Assembly: GCF_026151205.1 (NCBI RefSeq)
Contig: NC_087081.1
Span: 13,598,340 to 13,662,339, forward strand
DNA length: 64,000 bases
Direction: 5' to 3'
Source: Bolinopsis microptera
Lineage: Eukaryota > Ctenophora > Tentaculata > Lobata > Bolinopsidae
Under the pieces are notes generated by a model, which ran no database searches, was not told where the DNA came from, and was given only the letters and a program-made list of their open reading frames with translations. This document shows positions 1 through 12,100 of this stretch, piece by piece. Each line of letters begins with the position of its first letter. Positions within the stretch are counted from its first letter, which is position 1. Made by a program: the position numbers and the translations under genes.

Positions 1-1658
1 CCTATCAAAAGTTCTGTTTTGATTAAACATCTCGATCGTGACCAGCTATTTTCTGTAATGTAAAATGCATTGAGAAGTTCCCTGAAAGCTAAACCATGCA
101 TAGTCTTAACTCTTAAGTCTTTCGTAAAAAAATCCCTGAAAAAGGGAATATGAAACCATTGTTCCTTTTCGACTTAATCGATTCGACGTCTCGGTCTTAT
201 GCTGCTCATTGCTTTACTCACGGCACTTTATTTTTAGTTGTATTCTTACTTGTTCCTTCTCGATTTTAATTCGATTCATTCTGTGTGAAATTCGATTATT
301 GTGGCTGCAGTTACAGATCGTTCAAGATTTCCGATGAATAGAATTATTCAGCGTATGAGATCCGGTTTTAATTTCTGTGTGCCTTATCCTTATAATTTTG
401 TTTTCATAAGCTAACCTAATCAAGTCCTCGAAGCCTGTGACCCAAGCTCTGCCTGAAAGTACTTCCGGGCGGGAATGTTTGTTGCTGTGATCATGGATGA
501 GCTCTCTCCCTAGAGGCTCTCTTTGTTTGTTGTTCTTGCCCGCGGGTGCTTGCGTGTCTCGTTCGTAACGCGACACCCTCCTCAGTGGCGTATTTCCTTG
601 ACATGGTAAATGTTTCAAGCGTTGCCTCTTTTCTCATAGCAACCTTTTCCGGCACCAATGTACACTTTACCCCAAATACAACAATTTTAAAAATCTAGTA
701 GGAGACTAGGACTATTCTTCATAAGTAGTTGCATTTTTGCTATCCTTGCAGTCATTCGATGACATTTACTTCTATTCAGTCTTCTGCAGTTGTTGAAAGT
801 TTCCTTTGAACTAAATAATATTCACATTTTTTCCTGCAGGCGTCTATAGCTTGGCTACTGTGTTCTTCTTTTGTTTTCAGTTCTTGTCCATGAATTTGAA
901 TGTATTTGAGAACTGCAAATATAATCAATTGTACTCAAGTATACATTCGAATTTCTATCATTTCAAGTTATCTCTTCACCTCATCACACTTATCGACCAC
1001 ATTATTATCAATACTTAGTGTTGACTCAATGATTTATCTTATTCCATGCGGTTTTTGCGATTACACAATGTTTACATACATTACTCGAATACAAAGTATT
1101 CGGTTTAAAGGTGGCAAAATAAACGATATCGTGCCCCACTGCGTTTGGTGGAGTTGAACGAATCCTAGACTTTTCATTTGGGTGCTAAAAATCCCAACTC
1201 ACTGATACCACATATAGTACATTATTCAATGGTCTCTCGATCCACCGTCCCCTCTCTGTCTCAATTAATTAGCTTTTTGAGCGAGTACTGGTGATCCTCA
1301 ATCTCATTACATACAGTCTCTCAGACCGCGAGTTATTTTATTGGGACCCTTTTAAACTTGTTCTAGATAACAAACTGTGAGCTGCGTGTTTTTTAACGGC
1401 TCCATCATCAGCTTAGTTGTACATACTTTACAATATAGGCACATCACGAATATGAATCAGCATGCAACACGGATTATGCGCTATTTCTTTGAATTTTTCT
1501 TCGTTAACATTGTTTCTAAATACACTGTCATTGTACATGTTATACTTATTCAGTATGTTCGGTAGTAATTTGATTTTAAAAACTCACGTTTACTTAAACT
1601 AACCTGTGAATTATCATAGCAAAGGAAGGATAAAGAACGCTGAACATCAGCTTCAACC
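1..1658. other. Non-coding region upstream of innexin A
   Basis: No gene is supported here. Short open frames exist on both strands, the longest being 98 codons on the minus strand at 322-618, but none shows a recognisable motif, a signal peptide or a convincing splice context. The stretch around 420-620 is more GC-rich than its surroundings and could be a decayed repeat. The region should contain the innexin A promoter, but I cannot point to a defined core promoter element. Confidence 0.5.
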
Positions 1659-4600
1659 ATGCTGATATCGAGCTTAGTTCAGTTCAGCAGGTAAGAAATA
1701 TTTGTCATACCTTATGTTAATCATATGATTGGCACTTGAATTTCATGAATAATCAAAACTTGTTGATATTTTGACAACCAAAGTATGCTAGTAATAACTT
1801 GACAATCTGGAAGTCTATATTAGGTATCTTACTCACCGCACCACTCTATTCCTGTAACCTGATTCATCGAATCAGACAGATCACTCAAAATCACCATCAT
1901 CTCTAGAACAGTCTACCTTGTTATCTCACAAATCACACAAACATTGACCGTTGACGTCCCAGTTACCATAGTAAAGTTATATAATACCCTGACGTGTCAT
2001 CATTAATGTAATAATGTACCGTGTAATCATCGTGTGTTAAACAGAGCCTGGGGTGTCATCGCGCGTCACTCAGGAAGTAGACCACAGTGCTCCTACCTTG
2101 CTGTTTGGTCTTATATCAGGCTATGATATCATTCCACTTCACTTTACAATCTCATTGAGGTTGTTGGAGCTGGGATTATTTTAGCGTATACTGCACCTAG
2201 TTTTAAACTTGGTAACATGCAGGACAAGGTGATAATTTGAAAAGGGATCGAAAGTTGGAGCTCAGTCTTTTATTAGATTTAACACTTAGATCACACCGGT
2301 CACTTCAATCACGCTTAATAATGAGATTTGTAATCTCCCCTGTTTCCATTAAGACGTTGCCTAACAACAAATAACTCTTCTAAGGTGATACCCTTTAGAA
2401 TCCTGTGAATTCTAGACTTGTATTAAAGTCCCGTTAATAATGTACTAACCTGTTATCTCCCTCAGGTTATCTCCTTTTAAGGAGATAACGATAGATGACG
2501 GATGGGATCAGCTCAACAGGAGTTTCATGTTCGTCTTGATGGTGATCTGCGGCACTATCGTCACCGTCCGACAGCACACAGGTACCGGGATATTAGGATA
2601 CCTATTAGTCTAAGTGCTAATTTGGTATATTTGTTGTAGTATTATTAGATCACAGCATTAGTGTATTGAATTGTTTTTATCCTATCGGTTGCCAACACGG
2701 CAGAAAAAAATAAACGTAATGTTTTCATGACTTTGGAGTAGTTTACAAAATGGATGATCTCTGGCTTTATCCCTACTTTAAGAATTTAACTCATCCTTAT
2801 ACCTTAACTCTACCTCATACTGCTTTACTCTTCTTTCTAGGCTTCTTACAGCGTGAAACCTTTAACCTGTGCCTCCTTCAGGAAACATAATCTCCTGTAA
2901 CGGGTTCACCAAGTACGACGGTTCCTTCTCCGAGGATTACTGTTGGACTCAGGGACTCTACACGATTCGCGAGGCCTACCACGTCAGTTCCAAGCACGTG
3001 CCTTATCCCGGTGTCGTCCCCGAGGAAATTCCACTCTGTCTAGGTAAGTTGGATTCGAAAAATCGAATACTCGAGAAGTCACAAATTTAAAATCTTTCAA
3101 TGTATCATCATGCAAGGTGAAACATTGGAACTTGTCTAGTTTCTACATTTGGAATGTTCAGTTTAATCCAATTTTTAGAGCTTGAGAGATATCTGGACAG
3201 GTTTTGTGTGTAGGTTGAAATACTGGCGCATGACTTTATAAAGTCTATGACTACTGATTAGATTGTGATAAATCACAATCTAATCAGTAGTCATAGACTT
3301 AGAATATCTATCATAATTGTAATCAAGTAAGTTCATATTCATGTGGCGACTGATCTGACAGCTTATATCTGAACGAAAGAGGGGTTGAATGTTTTTTTAG
3401 GTTTTTCCGAGGCTAACACAGGTTAAAAAGATTTTACGACGGCTGGAAATTTTTAAATACCCCGGAAATTTAAGGCTTTGATTCACTGCTGTTTAACTGG
3501 AAAACATTTTTTGAACTCGTTACAATCTCCTTTTACAACTCCTCTCAACGGAGAGCAATCTAAAACCGTCCATTGCAAGATCAAGGTACAGAATCACGCC
3601 GATAGTAAGTAACACTAGCAGGTGCCGGCTTTTAAAACTCAAGGTGGCAGGTCCCTTGTACATTAATATGAGGTGACTTTTTTCAACTCCTCAGCTCACA
3701 TTCTTTAGCTGTAGAGCAGTCTACATGTTGCATGAACCAAGTTTAAACGTTGTACACGATAAGAAGGGTTTCTGTAATAGAGAACGCTGTCGCATATGGT
3801 ACGGTTTAACTCTGCTACATTTCACGCTCTGCTTCTAGTTCTGACTTGAAGGCCACGTACAAACTATCTAGTAGGTACCTTACCTTCACGTACTACACAG
3901 CAGGTCAATTTTCGGGGTATTTCTATTTTTTTAGAAAGTGCAACATCAAGAAAAAATATGTTGAGCAATATGAATATTCATTTAGAGGTATGCAGTGAAC
4001 CGCGGTATTTGAAAACATACATGTCAAGTTGGCCTATTATCCGCAGCCTTTGATAGGCTGGTTGCAAAAACTATTTACCGTTTGGAAGAGTATTTATGCT
4101 ATGCGCTGAATATTTTAATACATGTACAGCGATCTATCATAAGAATTGAAATATTTCCGGGGAGTGCGAAATAATGTGGAGTGTACTGTCGGAGGTTTTG
4201 GAGGATTGAATTTTATTTATTCTGCTGAATCGGAGGTTGAGGTAATGTAACATGAACTGTAGTTCAATAATATTCGTTCGTTTTTCTAATTCAGCTATTT
4301 TGAGCCTGGCACTTATGAGAAGTGATATACAGGGTGAGTTAAAAATAGTGTGTGGAAAGTAAATGGCTCTAATTTTTTTGACAAATGAAATTTCCACTTA
4401 ATTTTTGCATATTTAGGTAATGAAAATATATACTTTTTATAATAATACAATTAAAATACTTAATAATTAATAATTTGCTCAACCCATCGTCCTGTATTAG
4501 CTAGGACATATTGATAACGTGTAAGACAATTGTCTATAGCCGACTTGACTGTATTATGGGGGCAGGGGGGTCTTCATGGAAATTTTCTCAAAATCGACTT

Positions 4601-7600
4601 TTTAGTTAGTTGTTTCTGATAGAGGGGAGTAATATTTATCAGATGCTTTTGATGCCGTGGAAAAATATCGTTCCTAGCCGAAATTATTGCCGGTCAAAAG
4701 TCAGCGCGTGTGTGGTAATTGTGTTGCGCGAGCGATTTTTGATCGCGTGCCCTGAAAATCGAGTCTAAAAATCTATTTTCTCCTACATTGTTTGAGCAAT
4801 CACCCTGAAACTTTCAGTATATGTTCTAAGGATCATTTAGAAGAGATGAGCCAGACAGAACTTTGAGATAGGCCTTTAAAAAATTTTTATTCGATTTTGA
4901 AAATCTTGGACCTCGTTTTTTGATGATTTTTTGAGGTCCACGATTTTCAAAATCGAATAAAATTTTTTAAAAGGCCTATCTCAAAATTTTGTCTGGCTCA
5001 TCTCTTTTAAATGATCCCTAGAACATGTCCTGAAAGTTTCAGGGTGATTGCTTAAAAAATGTAGGAGAATATAGATTTTTAGACTCGATTTTCAGGGCAC
5101 ACGATTTGAGAACCCCATTAGGACGAATTTAAGATTTTTTTGGAAAACTGCCAAAAATCAACCAAATTATGAGTTAGAATCAAATGAGAGGCAAGAATGA
5201 AATATGTAAAGTTTATGAACTGATAGCAATTCACCTTTCAAAATTTGCTCCTTCAAAAAAAAATTATCGATTTTTACTTTCCACACACTATTTTCAACTC
5301 ACCCTGTAATAGGAGCTAGATATCAACTAATTAACCAATTACCATAATTAATGTAAGACCTAGTTTTCTCTGTAGATACATTCCACGACTCAGTTGAGGA
5401 ACATAATGCTGATAATAATGGAAGTGAGTCTTGCATGTGTTTGCGGGTGTGAGGGTGTGCACGTGCAAAAGCTCGTGTGCGCGATATAATAGGAAATATC
5501 GGTTGTGTGCGCGATGACATGTGTCTGTGCGCGACTACACGTGTGAGCGAGCAAGTGGGAGTAATCATTTATGGGTTTTTTCCTGGAGATTTCAGTAAAA
5601 GCAACGTTTTTGTGTGAAAGCAAGGCTTCATGAAACAATGGAATGAAACTTCTTTTATCTTTTTAAGTACTTCCCACGTACCTGCTTTATCTTCGTGTTT
5701 CCAACATCATATACAATTTACTTTATGTTTAAATACAATTCGTACATCATAATTCCACTTTGAAGGTGTCTTAGTGATGATATGTTGAGTACCTATTCCC
5801 AATCACGACCATTTCGACTAGGTGAAACGTAGTATTCTGCTTATTCTGCATTCTCGTGGCATTCTCGTGGCTCCTCAGATCTTGACGAAGTTTATTCGTC
5901 AGAGAAAATAATAACGATTATAATAGTAATGTATTTGCATCATGATTCATGAAGCGAGGAATTTTCGAGAACACTTGACCAAATTGGTTCTTAACACGTC
6001 TTTAAAAACTCTTTATACATTTATTCTAGGATACTCTGCCCCTCACCTTTCAAACATATACATTATACATTATACATGTTTACAATTTACACGCGTGTGA
6101 TGTGTTGAATAGTGTAATGATACTCTCACTATACCGCTTACTAAATGTAATGTGATATTTATAATGGTACTCCTGTGTATCCAATCAAACGAGGCAATAA
6201 TATTATGTATCAGTTAGTCTATTTAGGTCTTGATGATGACGAAAATAGCATAAGTAAATCAACAGGACAGGTGCCAAATCATTTTAGTATTGTAAGAGCT
6301 GCTTTTAGTTCAGCATATTATTATGTTATTGAATATATTTAGCATTTTTGACGTTGCGATGTATTTAACACCATTGATTTTGGCACTGTTACGTTGGTTT
6401 ACGATAACAAAATATAACAAGAAATTTATGCAAGTGAGGAGATGTTTAGAACTTTCACTTTCAACTTTCGTCTTTCGTACTCAACAATCAAATTATAGAT
6501 GTACCACTACCATCCTTATTATTTGTAAAATCCAAAACCAAAATTACTCAAACAAATTGTGTTACAATTTCCGGATATTTTCTAAACATTGTACCCTGCA
6601 GGAGAGAACTGTGACCAGCTGGGACCAGGCGCTCAAACAACCCGTGTCTACCACTTGTGGTACCAGTGGATTCCTTTCTACTTCTGGCTCGCTTCCGCCG
6701 CTTTCTTCCTCCCTTATCTCATCTACAAGGTTTTTATACTTTGTTTTATTATTGAACTTTATTTATGAAGTTATTTGCTAATTTCTCTCTTTTAAAATGT
6801 GGCACTTGCCAAAAAGCCTGTCATCTACAAAGTTTACACCTGAGCTGTCTAGAGCGTCTCCTAAACAATATACACGTCGACGAAATAGTTTTCTAACTCT
6901 TATTGTAATAATTTGTGAACTTACAACTGTCATTAGGAGAAGCCTTGGAACTTGTAAAAAACTAGACATAAAAGACAAAACGAAGGTCTAACTCTACGAA
7001 AAGTTAGTGCGGTACACGCTATAATATCTCACCTCACCATATATCTCATCTCACTCTTCAGAGGTACGGGTTCGGTGATATCAAGCCTTTAATCCACATG
7101 TTATACAACCCCCTGGACGGTGACGAAGGTGTCAAGGCTGACTCTGAGAAGGCCTCTATCTGGATATACCACCGTTTCTCTATCTACATGAACGAACACT
7201 CCATGTACGCTAACTTTATGGAAAGACACGGAATCGGCATACTCGTTATTGGTTTGTACTCTTTAATTTATCCTCTTATATCAAACAGGCTTCTTCTCCT
7301 TCTGCATTGTGAATTGTAACATTCCCCAGCTCTCAGTTCTACGTTTTCATTGGTAAGTTCTTCTTACTGCCTCTGTTAACCTAACTCTCTCCCTCTCTCT
7401 CTCCAGGCATCAAAGTGGCTTACCTGATTATCTCTGTCCTGCTTATGGTGATGACCGCTATGATGTTCGAGTTGGGTGATTTTAAACAGTACGGAATTGT
7501 GTGGGCCCAACAATGGCCTAATCCTCCAGCCAACGTTACTGGTATGTTAACTTTTAAATTGGTATATTTATTCAATTCTCCAGTTTTTATCTCAATAAAT

Positions 7601-9154
7601 TAGTCTTTTTTAAAAGTTCAACTTTTACTATTTGTTAAGAACTTGGCCACATGAGGTCGTGTGCAATGATGCTTAGGCTTCAAAGTGCGACTTAACAAAT
7701 ACCGCGCCGTTTAACGAAACCCTATACACACTTTTCAACCGAACTGAATTCTTAACCTTGGCACGATTCCCAATCATAGGACTATAACTTTAAGTAATCA
7801 GTATGAAGTATGGGTAAATAATTTGATCATTATCAAATATACCTTCTCAAATTTCCACAACAAAAATCAACAAACTCGCTAGGCTGCAACTTAACGTTTT
7901 TACAAATAGATCGGTAACCTGAACTGGGTAGATTGTCTTAAACATGATTACGCCTCTTCCACGACCTCTTCCACAACCAGCTTTCAACTAAATAGTTAAT
8001 TATCTTAACCTTCAGGAATCAAGGATCTCCTTTTCCCCAAGATGGTGGCTTGTGAGATTAAGAGATGGGGCCCCACTGGTCTCGAGGACGAGAATGGCAT
8101 GTGTGTCTTGGCTCCCAACGTCATCAACCAGTACATCTTCCTCATCTTATGGTGGTCTCTTGGTGAGTTGGCTTCATTTCTTATCCATCATTAAAACTAA
8201 GATAAGAAGTGCGTACCAAGCCTATCAGAGGAGAAATTTGTACACGTAATAACGCGCGTTGTTTAAAGTTCTAGAATTGGTAGTTCAAGAGTTTTGGATT
8301 CGCGCTGAAATATTCTAGAACGCTTTGGAAGAGTATTTACTCTTAAGAGCTATATGGCTCGCTGCCGTAGTATGAAGTTATTCTCAAATAATAGTCTCAA
8401 ATAGACAAATCTTAGCTGGCTTCTAAGAATGATGTTAGTTTTAACACGACCATACTCCGGCTCAAAATATAATTTTTTCATAAAAGTTAAAAGAAAAAGT
8501 CCTTTACGTTTCGACTCACACTCTTTCCGCTCAGTGTTCACTATCGTCTCTAACGTCTTCAACGTGTTGGCTGGAGTTATCCGAGTTGTCTTCATCTACG
8601 GTTCATACCGTCGTATGTTGGCCAGTGCTTTCCTCAGAGACGATCCTCATGTAAGTCTTATCACATTTAGGATCTATTTATTATTTTATTGAATTAAAGT
8701 AAATTTTAGATTGATTTCGTGCTCCACATGACTAATTGAAAGCCGGGCGGTGCCAGGCAGATCTTGACGGTGCCAGGCATCTTGGAGTCGTGGAGTCTTG
8801 ATGAGCATTTAAAGTATTTCCTAATTTAAGTACTAGAGACGTCATCCCTTCATCAAAATACTCAAGTTTAAAATTAATCTCTAATTTAAATTAACTTTTT
8901 TCTGGCGAAAATTCTAACACCAGAATTTTGTTTCTATCTGAAATTGTCACATGATACTGACCCAACTACCCTTTCTCCAGTATAAGAAGGTATACTACAA
9001 GGTAGGATCCTCCGGTCGGACCATCTTGAACGTCCTGGCTGCCTCCATTTCTCCCACATGCTTCCAGGAGATCATGAACAACGTGTGTCCGCGTCTCATC
9101 CGTGCTCACGTGTCCAAGAAGGGCAGGAACCTAGGCGATGACCCCCTCCTGTAG
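1659..9154 (+). CDS. Innexin A, gap-junction channel subunit (9 exons, 399 aa)
   Basis: Innexins form intercellular gap-junction channels and hemichannels at the plasma membrane. Exons joined by GT-AG introns in consistent phase: 1659-1690, 2466-2581, 2882-3043, 6602-6729, 7062-7251, 7407-7541, 8016-8162, 8535-8650, 8981-9154; total 1200 nt with stop. The four-TM innexin plan is visible: TM1 about residues 29-47 after DDGWDQLNRSF; extracellular loop 1 with two cysteines (SCNGF and DYCWTQG); TM2 with the innexin signature as WYQWIPFYFW (about 120-140); TM3 about 205-225; loop 2 with two cysteines (FPKMVACEIKRWGPTG and MCVLAPN); TM4 about 290-325; then a short tail containing GSSGR. The start ATG lies in a tiny 32-nt exon. 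It was chosen because MLISSLVQFSR followed by the DDGWDQ segment matches the N-terminus of innexin C. Length is typical of the family. The family call is firm; exon 1 is the least certain part. Confidence 0.93.
3241..3300. repeat. Perfect 60-nt palindrome in innexin A intron 3
   Basis: Two 29-nt arms (3241-3269 and 3272-3300) are exact reverse complements separated by only 2 nt. Transcribed, it would fold into a near-ideal hairpin. It lies 198 nt downstream of exon 3. Base identity across the whole arm suggests recent origin or strong constraint. It has no similarity that I can see to the larger fold-back elements of the window. Confidence 0.85.
4330..5306. mobile_element. Mariner-type non-autonomous element with TA flanks
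   Basis: The left end begins CAGGGTGAGTT after a TA (4328-4329), and the right end is AACTCACCCTG before a TA (5307-5308). The terminal inverted repeat extends about 35 bp (through the segment TAGTGTGTGGAAAGTAAA and its complement near 5270-5290). CAGGGTG termini at TA targets are typical of Tc1/mariner-type elements. No transposase frame is present, so this is a MITE-like derivative. A separate fold-back lies inside it at about 4557-5116. Confidence 0.75.
4557..5116. mobile_element. Fold-back (palindromic) element, right arm truncated
   Basis: Arms of roughly 170-180 nt (about 4738-4915 and 4925-5110) are near reverse complements around a centre at about 4920. The outer left part (GGGGGCAGGGGGGTCTTCATGG onward, read from 4557) matches the left end of the complete fold-back at 58877-59457, but the matching outer right part is missing. 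It is therefore a second, incomplete member of the same family, nested within the mariner-type element in innexin A intron 3. Confidence 0.8.
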
Positions 9155-12100
9155 TAAGGACTCTCTCAGGTAGAAATAAGCTCCTTCATCAGGATGCTCA
9201 ATGTGTGACGTCATAATGACGCCATTTATGTATCAGAGGTTTGTTTGGGCTGGCGTGTAGGCAACGTCCGCACCTCGTCGAGTGGGCCGCATTTTACAAA
9301 ACTCAGAATCAGATTTACGTAGCTAAGTCGGGTGGGCCGTAAGTCCACCCGATTCGCCAGAATTAGGAACCGAGAACGGATGTGGGATTGAGGCTACCAG
9401 TCCTGGGGAATTTTTGTGAACAATTTGGATAGGATCAGACCTCTAATTAATGTAGAATCACTGTTTATAGGGGCCTTGGGAGACTAAAACTCATAACTTG
9501 TACTTGTAGACAGAGACTAAATCTTGAAACTTGATCTGGAATCGACAAAACTTACGACTTGAAAATCAAGCAATTATTTTACAATAAAAACTCCTCATTG
9601 CCGTTTTATGACTTGACAGTAATTCAGTACTCTAAATTGGTTGATATTGTTGTTCGTCGGGTGGCTGTGCTCGTTACAGCACGGCCGTGCACACTTCTGA
9701 ACGAATGGCGATATTTACAACCCTGACCAACAATTAATGATATTTTAACTTGGGGACGCGAATAACGTGTAAGTTTTGTATTTTGACTGTGTGAAATCAA
9801 CGTGTCGGGTAATACTGTGGCAACCCTATTTGGTTGGTTAATTAGTTAATCGGTTAATTAATTAATTAATCAATTAGTGAACTGTCCAGTGGTGGACCAG
9901 ACCGAAAGTATAGAAATACAATGATTTTTTAAATCTATGAATTTTTGATCTGTTGATCGGTATCAATATTGACGGATTTTGTGTAGAATTTTTGGCTCAT
10001 CACTCTAAATACTTACCTTGTACTCAAAGCATGGAACAATAATGATCATTTAGAAGTAAATTCGGGCATATTGATAAACCTTAATTGCAAACGTTTTCGA
10101 TCGAAAAATTTTTAACGATATTTTTTACTTATTTTTAGACTACCGATTGTTAGTTGATGAGATTTTTTGCGCCCTTTCTTTCCGTTTTAAAATAAAATCA
10201 GATAGTATGCTATGGAAAATGTAATTGCTGTTATGCGTTGAATAACTTTTAGGGATCTAGTGCTTTTTATTAAGCTGGTGTCCCCAAAAATTGCTTTTCA
10301 AACAAACATGAACAGTTAGTATTTATTTTCCAATATCAATATTGATAACATCTTAACTTACAAAAGTTATTTTAGAAATATGAAGATCAGCCAGTTTTAA
10401 AGATTATCTTGTACCTAATAATATAAGTAAACTCGAAAGAGACGCCAGATTTAATCCGTTATATATTATAATTTCTATTGAATGCCTTGTCCCTTCACTG
10501 TTTCAAATATTTAGATATTTTAATTATCCTGAGAGTTGATAAAAGTTTGAATATTAAAATTTTCCCCGACAACTTTTTGAATGAAAGAACCAACTTTTCA
10601 AATGTTACGAAATATTGTCACTGCTATACCTGTAACGAAGCTGCCGAGCCCTCATAAAAAGTATTCTAAAAGTTTAACAACTCTCTGGAATATCCCGTCT
10701 TAATATCTGGATATTCTGTCCAGACCTGTATCTGATAATTTAGGATTGATATCCCTGATACAATTTACTGCCTGACACTGTTTTTTGTTAACGTGTTTTA
10801 AACAGCTAGGATACTAACCCATATCTTCTGTTCACAGGTCATGTCCTATGTATAGTGTCGCTGAGTTGCGCGCACACGTGAGTAACACTCTGTTTGCGAG
10901 GAGGTTTTCCTCTTCTACAATTTAATTTTCTTATCTAATTACATCCAATTAAGCGTGTAATTTTATAGAATTCTTTTTCTCTGTATTAGGTTTTATTAAA
11001 TTTGTTAAAAGTTTCTTTTTTATCACATTTTAAATGGTTATAATTGTTGTACAATGTACTTGTACTATCATTGTTGGAGATATATTTGAGGTCCAATTAA
11101 ATAACCAATGACCCTGCAATGCCACCGTTCAAATTTAATCACCAAGTTGTGTACCGCACGTTTTTACGAACCTTTTCATCGCTTTTAACGCACATGACCG
11201 CGCCTCAAAGCGATAATCTTGTCAACAATAAGCGCCCGGTCATGGGACTTATTGGTACCGGAATCTAACGCCGATTACACAATACACATTCTTCTTTTTA
11301 CCCACGCGCTCAAAAGTTAATTATCCATAATACTAAATTATGAAATCGCATTGGATACGATAAAGATTTGATTTGCTTTCGTGTCATTTGTTAATAAGAA
11401 TATTGGTATACTCTTACTTGACGCTGATGGGTGTCGCAACAAGGTACAACTGAGCAGCCAGCAGAACTCTCTTCAAGAAATTTATCCACAGCAATACTGC
11501 GACGGAGAAATTTTCCGGTTTTACTAAGTAAAGAACCCCTTGTTATTAAGAGTTTGGAGCTAAGTGGGGCCTATATTTAGTGTTGAATAGTAAACAATAC
11601 TAGAGCTGAGCTGGCACAGAGCCAAACCCTCAGGGTCACCCCACAATACCACATACTAATAGTCATGTATAACAACCTTAAATACATACCATACATACCA
11701 ACTTGAACCATACACTTCTCTCCCATACAAAGTAGAAACTTCACGCTGGCTATATTGTATCATGGGCAAAAATAGAGCCAAGTAAATGTTCATTAGAGAT
11801 ACGTAGTGGCTAGTGACGCAGAAATTGAAGCCTTGCTAGAAGTGTTTCAGAGGAGTTGTACACCTTACACGCTTGAAGCAAATCACAACTAGTCAAGGTC
11901 ATATGATAGATATTATCACTTAGATTCTATCCAGTAATCGCCGCATCAGAACTGCAACTTCTGTTATATATATTATGACATTAATATTGTTCGTCAAATA
12001 GCGGACTGATGACCCGATTGTTCAAATGTAAGATTAACCGCAAGATAGTTTCTCGTTTTAGAGCTCAATAATTATGTAAATACTACACGTTTTTATTCAC

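Noticed and set aside
322-618. 98-codon minus-strand frame as a gene
   Set aside because: No domain, no signal peptide, no splice-linked neighbours. It may be a decayed repeat.
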